Source: WJLY01 sp964562405 (lineage in GTDB: Bacteria; Joyebacterota; Joyebacteria; Joyebacterales; Joyebacteraceae). Taken from it: DNA of 8,189 bases. The notes under the pieces are model-generated. The model was not told the DNA's origin. It did no database searches and worked only from the letters and a program-made list of their open reading frames with translations. The stretch's first letter is position 1. Every line of letters starts with the position of its first letter. The DNA lies in contig CAZLTC010000081.1 in assembly GCA_964562405.1 (NCBI GenBank), forward strand, positions 1 through 8,189. The letters run 5' to 3'. The position numbers were made by a program, and so were the translations under genes. Shown here piece after piece: positions 4,670 through 8,189 of this stretch.

Positions 4670-7600
4670 GTGGCGAGTAAGCGACCGGACGACATGCCCG
4701 AGCGCGAGATGCTGGAGGCGCTCAAGAGAGCTATGGCTTCGCAGAGCTCACAGGAGGCGGCGATGACCGCCATCCGACTCGGCGACGTCTACCTCAGCTC
4801 CGATAGCTATAGCGACGCTCTGGGCTACTACAGGAAGGTCCTGGACGGCGAGATCGGGGAGAAGCTCGAGGACTCCGAGGCCGCTGAGCTGTACGTCCGG
4901 ATCGCGCGATGCCATCTGGGACTGGGCGAGTACCGCGAGGCTCGCGAGGTCTGCGCAAAGCTGGACGACCTGGTGCTCGAGGAGGGCACCGCGCCGCTCT
5001 GGGCGGAGGCCAACGTCGTTCTTGCCCGGGTAGAGATCGAGAGCGGGCGCTACGAAGAGGCGCTCCGCGCTGCGCAGAAAGCGTACGACACCGTCAAGAC
5101 CCTTCCCGATGGAACGCTCCTCGCTGAAGCCGGCAAGGCGCTCGGCATCGCCAACGCCGAGCTGGGCAACATGGGCGCAGCGAGGGACTACTTCACCGAC
5201 TATCTGGTCACGCAGAAGAGGCTCGGCAGCGACGCCGGACTGGCGGCCGCGTACAACAACCTGGGCATCCTGGCGAAGAGGTCCGGCGACCTGAACGGGG
5301 CTTTGGACTACCTGACCAACGCGCTGGAGATCGATCGGCGTCAGGGCAGGTCGGCCGCGATCGCTGACAGGCTGACCAACATCGGCATCATCCTGTACAA
5401 GCTGTCGCGGTGGGCCGAGTCGGAAGAGCGGCTCATCGAGGCGAGAGAGCTCTATTCCCGTATAGGCGCGGTCAGGGGACAGGTCGCCGCCCAGATGGCG
5501 CTTGGCAACGTCTGCCGCGTCAGGCGGGAGTGGGGTCGCGCGCGCGACCTCTTCGCAAGCGCGCTCCGTACCAGCCAGGACCGCGGGTATCTGAGGGCCG
5601 AGGCTCTCGCTCTGGAGTACATCGGAGACCTGGAGCTGGATCAGGGCAAGGCCGAGGAGGCGCTCGGCACGCTCAACCGAGCCCTGGGATGCGCGTACAG
5701 GCTGTCGTCAAACAGCGACGCGGTGGTCGAGGTGCTGAGGCGTCGGGCGGAGGCGCTGTTTGGGCTGGGCCGCATCAGCGAGGCCGAACGGGACTGCTCC
5801 GACGGCGTGAAGCTCAGCCGTGAGCTGGGCGACAAGCTTGAGGAGGGCGCGCTCCTGCGGGTGCTCGCGAGCATATGCTACGCGAAAGGGGAGCAGGCTG
5901 CGTCAGAGGTCCTGGTGGCGCGGGCCGAGGAGATACTGCGAAGGGTCGGGGACTCGTTCGAGCTTGCCAGGACCGCGCTGGCCGACGGCATCGGCCTGCG
6001 CGAGTCGGCGGCCGACGGCGAGGTTCCTATCGACAGGATAGAGGCGCGCCTCTCCGCCGCTGAGGCGATCTTCACGCGCATAGGCGGCGGGTACTGGGTG
6101 GCGAAGTGCCAGCTGCAAAGAGGTAAGGCGCTCCAGCGCGCCGGTCAGACCGACCGCGCGAGGAACTGGCTGGAGCGAGCGCGGTTGAAATTCGAGGTGA
6201 GCCACGACAATCAGGGACTGGCCGAGGTCGACGCGGTCCTCCGAGAGCTGGACGCGGAGCTGGCCGACGCCGGCGTCTCCCGCAAGGGCAGGTACTCTGC
6301 CATCGCGGAAGGGTACAGGTTCCTCGAGACCGGCGAGCCGGGCGCCGACGACATCCACCGCCTGGCGGAGGAGGTGGCGAACGCCGTCTCTGCCGACAGG
6401 CTCGTTCTCTTCTCGCTGACCGGCGAGTCGAGCCCGGCTGTCATTACGTCAGTCGACGGTTCGGGACGCGGCGTGGCCGACGTCGCAAGGTTCGTGAGGT
6501 CGTCGATCGCGGCGCGGGGTTGCGCGCGCGCTCTCGTCGTCAGCGACGCAAGGTCGTCCGACGCGCTGGTGCCTCGCGGGGTGGGGGCGCTCGTGCTCAT
6601 ACCGGCGAGGGTCGGTCTGAACCGCGAGCACGTCTGCCTGGTGTACGCGGACCGTCCACGCGGCGAGGAGATGGTGCCGTTCACCCGGAGCGACGTCGAG
6701 TTCATCGGCGCCGCCGCGCGGCTTCTGGGGCTGGCTTGCTCGCGGGCGCAGGAGAGCCACGCCTGGGCGGCCGACGGTCAGCTCGCGCTGGAGTTGGGGA
6801 GTGCGGCACAGTTCTCCGGCATCATCACGCGCGATCCGATGATGCTCCGGATCCTGGAGGACGCCGAGCGGCTCAAGGACAGCAGGATCCCCATCGTCAT
6901 CCGCGGCGAGTCGGGAGTGGGCAAGGAACTCGTCGCGAGGGCGATACATGAGGGCGGCAGGAGTCGCACCGGGAAGATGGTGGCGCTGAACGCCGGGGCG
7001 ATCGCCCCACACCTGCAGGAGAGCGAGCTGTTCGGACACGTCAAGGGGGCGTTCACCGACGCTGACAGGGACCGCGAGGGCCTGGTCCAGGCGGCCTCGG
7101 ACGGCACGCTGTTCCTGGACGAGGTGGGCGAGATGAGCCCTCAGCTCCAAGTGAAGCTACTGCGGTTCCTCCAGAATGGCGAGTACCGGCGCGTCGGCGA
7201 GAACATCGTAAGGACAAGCAACGCGCGCGTCATATCGGCGACGAACAAAGACCTGGCAGAAGAGGTGCGCCAGAACAGGTTCCGGCGCGACCTCTTCTAT
7301 CGGCTGTGCGCGGTCGTGATCGAGGTACCTCCGCTGCGCGACCGCCCCGACGACATACCGCTCCTCATGGAGCACTTCCTCAAGACGTACGCGAAGAGGG
7401 AGGGCAAGCACGTCGCCGGGTTCACGAGAGAGGTCCGCGAGATATTCCAGAGGCACGACTGGCGGGGCAACAACGTCCGCGAGCTGGAGAACGAGGTCCG
7501 TCGAGGCGTAGCGCTGTGCGACGACGGTGACTTCATCACCGCGGACAAGCTGAGCGTGGAGCTTCGCGACGGCTACGCCGGCGAGTTGGGCCTCACCGAC

Positions 7601-7762
7601 TCCCAGGGGCGTTCGCTCAAGGACGAGGTGGAGGCACTGGAGAAGTCTCGAATCCTGGAGGCTCTGGGGAAGACCGGATGGAACAAGCAGGCGGCGGCGG
7701 ACATCCTGGGCATGTCGCGAACCGGTCTCCACGCGAAGATGAGGAAGTACGGGATAGGATGA
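4670..7762 (+). CDS. TPR-GAF-AAA+-Fis sigma54-dependent transcriptional activator (bacterial enhancer-binding protein)
   Basis: This 1030-aa cytoplasmic regulator should remodel sigma54 RNA polymerase by ATP hydrolysis. Residues about 31-510 are some 11-12 tetratricopeptide repeats (for example 188-220 and 269-301), a protein- or ligand-binding scaffold. About 557-695 resembles a GAF sensor domain. About 715-950 is the sigma54-activator AAA+ domain, with Walker A GESGVGKE (746-753), Walker B LFLDE (814-818), sensor I SATNKD (856-861), the arginine-finger segment FRRDLFYRL (871-879), PLRDRPDDI (888-896) and sensor II WRGNNVRELEN (931-941). The C-terminus (about 988-1030) is a Fis-type helix-turn-helix, NKQAAADILGMSRTGL. 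The sigma54-contact loop reads GAFTDA (793-798) instead of GAFTGA, a natural variant in the family. No receiver domain is present, so activation is probably by ligand or partner. The GTG start has GAGG 7 nt upstream; the ATG at codon 9 lacks a ribosome site. Confidence 0.95.
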   Translation: MASKRPDDMPEREMLEALKRAMASQSSQEAAMTAIRLGDVYLSSDSYSDALGYYRKVLDGEIGEKLEDSEAAELYVRIARCHLGLGEYREAREVCAKLDDLVLEEGTAPLWAEANVVLARVEIESGRYEEALRAAQKAYDTVKTLPDGTLLAEAGKALGIANAELGNMGAARDYFTDYLVTQKRLGSDAGLAAAYNNLGILAKRSGDLNGALDYLTNALEIDRRQGRSAAIADRLTNIGIILYKLSRWAESEERLIEARELYSRIGAVRGQVAAQMALGNVCRVRREWGRARDLFASALRTSQDRGYLRAEALALEYIGDLELDQGKAEEALGTLNRALGCAYRLSSNSDAVVEVLRRRAEALFGLGRISEAERDCSDGVKLSRELGDKLEEGALLRVLASICYAKGEQAASEVLVARAEEILRRVGDSFELARTALADGIGLRESAADGEVPIDRIEARLSAAEAIFTRIGGGYWVAKCQLQRGKALQRAGQTDRARNWLERARLKFEVSHDNQGLAEVDAVLRELDAELADAGVSRKGRYSAIAEGYRFLETGEPGADDIHRLAEEVANAVSADRLVLFSLTGESSPAVITSVDGSGRGVADVARFVRSSIAARGCARALVVSDARSSDALVPRGVGALVLIPARVGLNREHVCLVYADRPRGEEMVPFTRSDVEFIGAAARLLGLACSRAQESHAWAADGQLALELGSAAQFSGIITRDPMMLRILEDAERLKDSRIPIVIRGESGVGKELVARAIHEGGRSRTGKMVALNAGAIAPHLQESELFGHVKGAFTDADRDREGLVQAASDGTLFLDEVGEMSPQLQVKLLRFLQNGEYRRVGENIVRTSNARVISATNKDLAEEVRQNRFRRDLFYRLCAVVIEVPPLRDRPDDIPLLMEHFLKTYAKREGKHVAGFTREVREIFQRHDWRGNNVRELENEVRRGVALCDDGDFITADKLSVELRDGYAGELGLTDSQGRSLKDEVEALEKSRILEALGKTGWNKQAAADILGMSRTGLHAKMRKYGIG

Positions 7763-7798
7763 CCGACTGCCGCACCCGCGGCGGTCATGAAGGCTACC

Positions 7799-7830
7799 AC
7801 GGGGCCCCGGGCGCAAGCTCGGGGCCCCGT
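7799..7830 (+). terminator. Strong hairpin terminator after the sigma54 activator gene
   Basis: ACGGGGCCCCGGGC (7799-7812) pairs with GCTCGGGGCCCCGT (7817-7830) around a GCAA tetraloop. The stem is 14 bp, all Watson-Crick except one G-U. It starts 37 nt after the stop codon. A long T-run is missing (only two Ts, then CGTGT), so termination may be Rho-assisted or hairpin-driven. A smaller stem, GCCGC / GCGGC (7769-7773 with 7778-7782), precedes it. Confidence 0.75.
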
Positions 7831-7891
7831 TCGTGTCGGGCGCCGTCGCAGGAGGGGGCCGCCGGGGAGACGCGGTGAGCCGCCGCTCACA

Positions 7892-7927
7892 CCGTCGAGA
7901 TGTTGACGGGGCGTCGAAGTCACGACG
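7892..7927. promoter_or_regulatory. Candidate enhancer site(s) for the Fis-type activator
   Basis: Two overlapping dyads stand side by side. CCGTCGA-GATG-TTGACGG (7892-7909) is a 7-4-7 near-palindrome with one mismatch pair, and CGTCG-AAGTCA-CGACG (7912-7927) is a perfect 5-6-5 inverted repeat. CGTCGAGAT recurs at 7991-7999. The sites lie roughly 155-255 nt upstream of the start site predicted from the sigma54 promoter, within the usual enhancer range. Binding by the neighbouring activator is inference. Confidence 0.3.
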
Positions 7928-8082
7928 ATTGGCGTAAGCATACTCTCGATGCGGGGTTACGTCAGAACGGTGCCAGTCCACCGCCGCGCGCGTCGAGATC
8001 GTGCCAGAGCCGCAGGTCATGCACACGTGTGGTCTTGTGGTGTCGACTGTTAACCTGTTCGCCGGTAATGAGTTATTGGTTT

Positions 8083-8100
8083 CGTTCGGATGGCCGAACG
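8083..8100. repeat. Perfect 7-bp inverted repeat
   Basis: CGTTCGG (8083-8089), spacer ATGG, CCGAACG (8094-8100). It is centred about 55 nt upstream of the predicted sigma54 start site. It could be an operator or a DNA-bending protein site between enhancer and promoter. With no T-run and no upstream gene it is not a convincing terminator. Confidence 0.45.
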
Positions 8101-8120
8101 CGGCCGCGAACGGGCCGTTC

Positions 8121-8135
8121 TGGCACGCTACATGC
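8121..8135 (+). promoter_or_regulatory. Sigma54 (-24/-12) promoter
   Basis: TGGCACG (8121-8127), four spacer bases, then ATGC (8132-8135), against the consensus TGGCACG-N4-TTGC. The -24 element is perfect. The -12 element keeps the essential GC and differs at one base. The GG and GC doublets are exactly 12 nt apart. The start site should be near 8147, which leaves about 35 nt before the GTG at 8182 with its ribosome site. It lies just downstream of a sigma54 activator gene, which makes that protein the obvious candidate regulator. Confidence 0.75.
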
Positions 8136-8181
8136 CCTATCGAAGGGTGCAGGCAGTTGACATCTTAATAGGAGGGGTGGA

Positions 8182-8189
8182 GTGGCCAG
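8182..8189 (+). CDS. Probable start of the next gene (first codons only)
   Basis: A GTG at 8182-8184 follows a strong Shine-Dalgarno (GGAGG at 8171-8175, 6 nt spacing) and the sigma54 promoter at 8121-8135. Only Met-Ala and two further bases are visible, so the product cannot be identified. The claim that it is a gene rests on the promoter, ribosome site and start codon being in the right order and spacing. Confidence 0.5.

Larger units (their letters stand above)
7831..8120. other. Non-coding region upstream of a sigma54 promoter
   Basis: No reading frame here has a plausible start, ribosome site or protein-like composition. The segment turns less GC-rich around 8030-8080, as promoter regions do. 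It contains repeated CGTCGAGAT-type elements (7893, 7912, 7991), the palindrome CACACGTGTG (8022-8031), a 7-bp hairpin (8083-8100), the NotI-like palindrome GCGGCCGC (8099-8106), and GAACGG-G-CCGTTC (8108-8120). This is best read as the control region of the gene starting at 8182. Confidence 0.55.

Noticed and set aside
7157..8026. Minus-strand open frame covering the end of the activator and the non-coding region
   Set aside because: The overlapping AAA and Fis domains are on the plus strand; the minus product is composition-driven and runs through the terminator hairpin.
8022..8031. CACACGTGTG palindrome as an operator
   Set aside because: Ten-base palindromes are expected several times in a window of this size; position about 120 nt before the predicted start is suggestive only.
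7900..8160. Plus-strand 86-codon frame in the intergenic region
   Set aside because: It is Arg/Ser/Cys-rich with no ribosome site, and it would overlap the sigma54 promoter and palindromes.
8157..8162. Perfect -35 hexamer TTGACA near the right edge
   Set aside because: No -10 lies 16-18 nt downstream (that interval holds the GTG start), so it cannot serve the gene at 8182.

Overview
The window is GC-rich, densely coded bacterial DNA from a draft assembly: a run of exactly 100 Ns at 3945-4044 is the usual scaffold-gap placeholder. It encodes outer-membrane beta-barrels (an Omp85/BamA-type barrel and the start of a PorV/FadL-like protein), so the cell has two membranes. A large TPR-GAF-sigma54 activator without a receiver domain, together with PorV-like barrels and several small exported proteins, suggests an uncultured FCB-related or deltaproteobacteria-like lineage (for example Eisenbacteria or Krumholzibacteriota). 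This placement is an inference; no marker gene here settles it.

Left part, minus strand, read from 3355 down to 1: rlmN (23S rRNA A2503 methyltransferase, TTG start), then an unrecognised exported protein (264 aa), then a compact Omp85-like barrel with no room for POTRA domains (402 aa), then the first 47 codons of a PorV/FadL-like barrel protein that runs off the left edge. Gaps between the genes are 25, 77 and 26 nt, so they form a likely operon joining an rRNA-modification gene to three envelope genes.

Middle, plus strand: a divergently oriented ArsR-type repressor (3474-3866) and then the assembly gap. After the gap come the last 33 complete codons of a protein that looks like the C-terminus of a creatininase-family amidohydrolase. 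Its stop codon is embedded in the -10 box of a very good sigma70-type promoter (TTGACG-17-TAGAAT).

Right part, plus strand: that promoter leads through a structured leader of about 140 nt to a 107-aa exported acidic Gly/Pro-rich small protein with a hydrophobic C-terminus. Next, 49 nt further on, is a 1030-aa TPR-GAF-AAA-Fis bacterial enhancer-binding protein (sigma54 activator). It ends in a strong GCAA-loop terminator. The last 350 nt are non-coding and hold repeats, palindromes and a near-perfect sigma54 promoter at 8121-8135, correctly spaced before a Shine-Dalgarno and a GTG start at 8182. The most interesting reading is a compact signalling circuit: a small exported protein, a cytoplasmic TPR/GAF sigma54 activator, and a sigma54-driven target gene just beyond the window. 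The individual parts are visible in the sequence; the circuit is inference.
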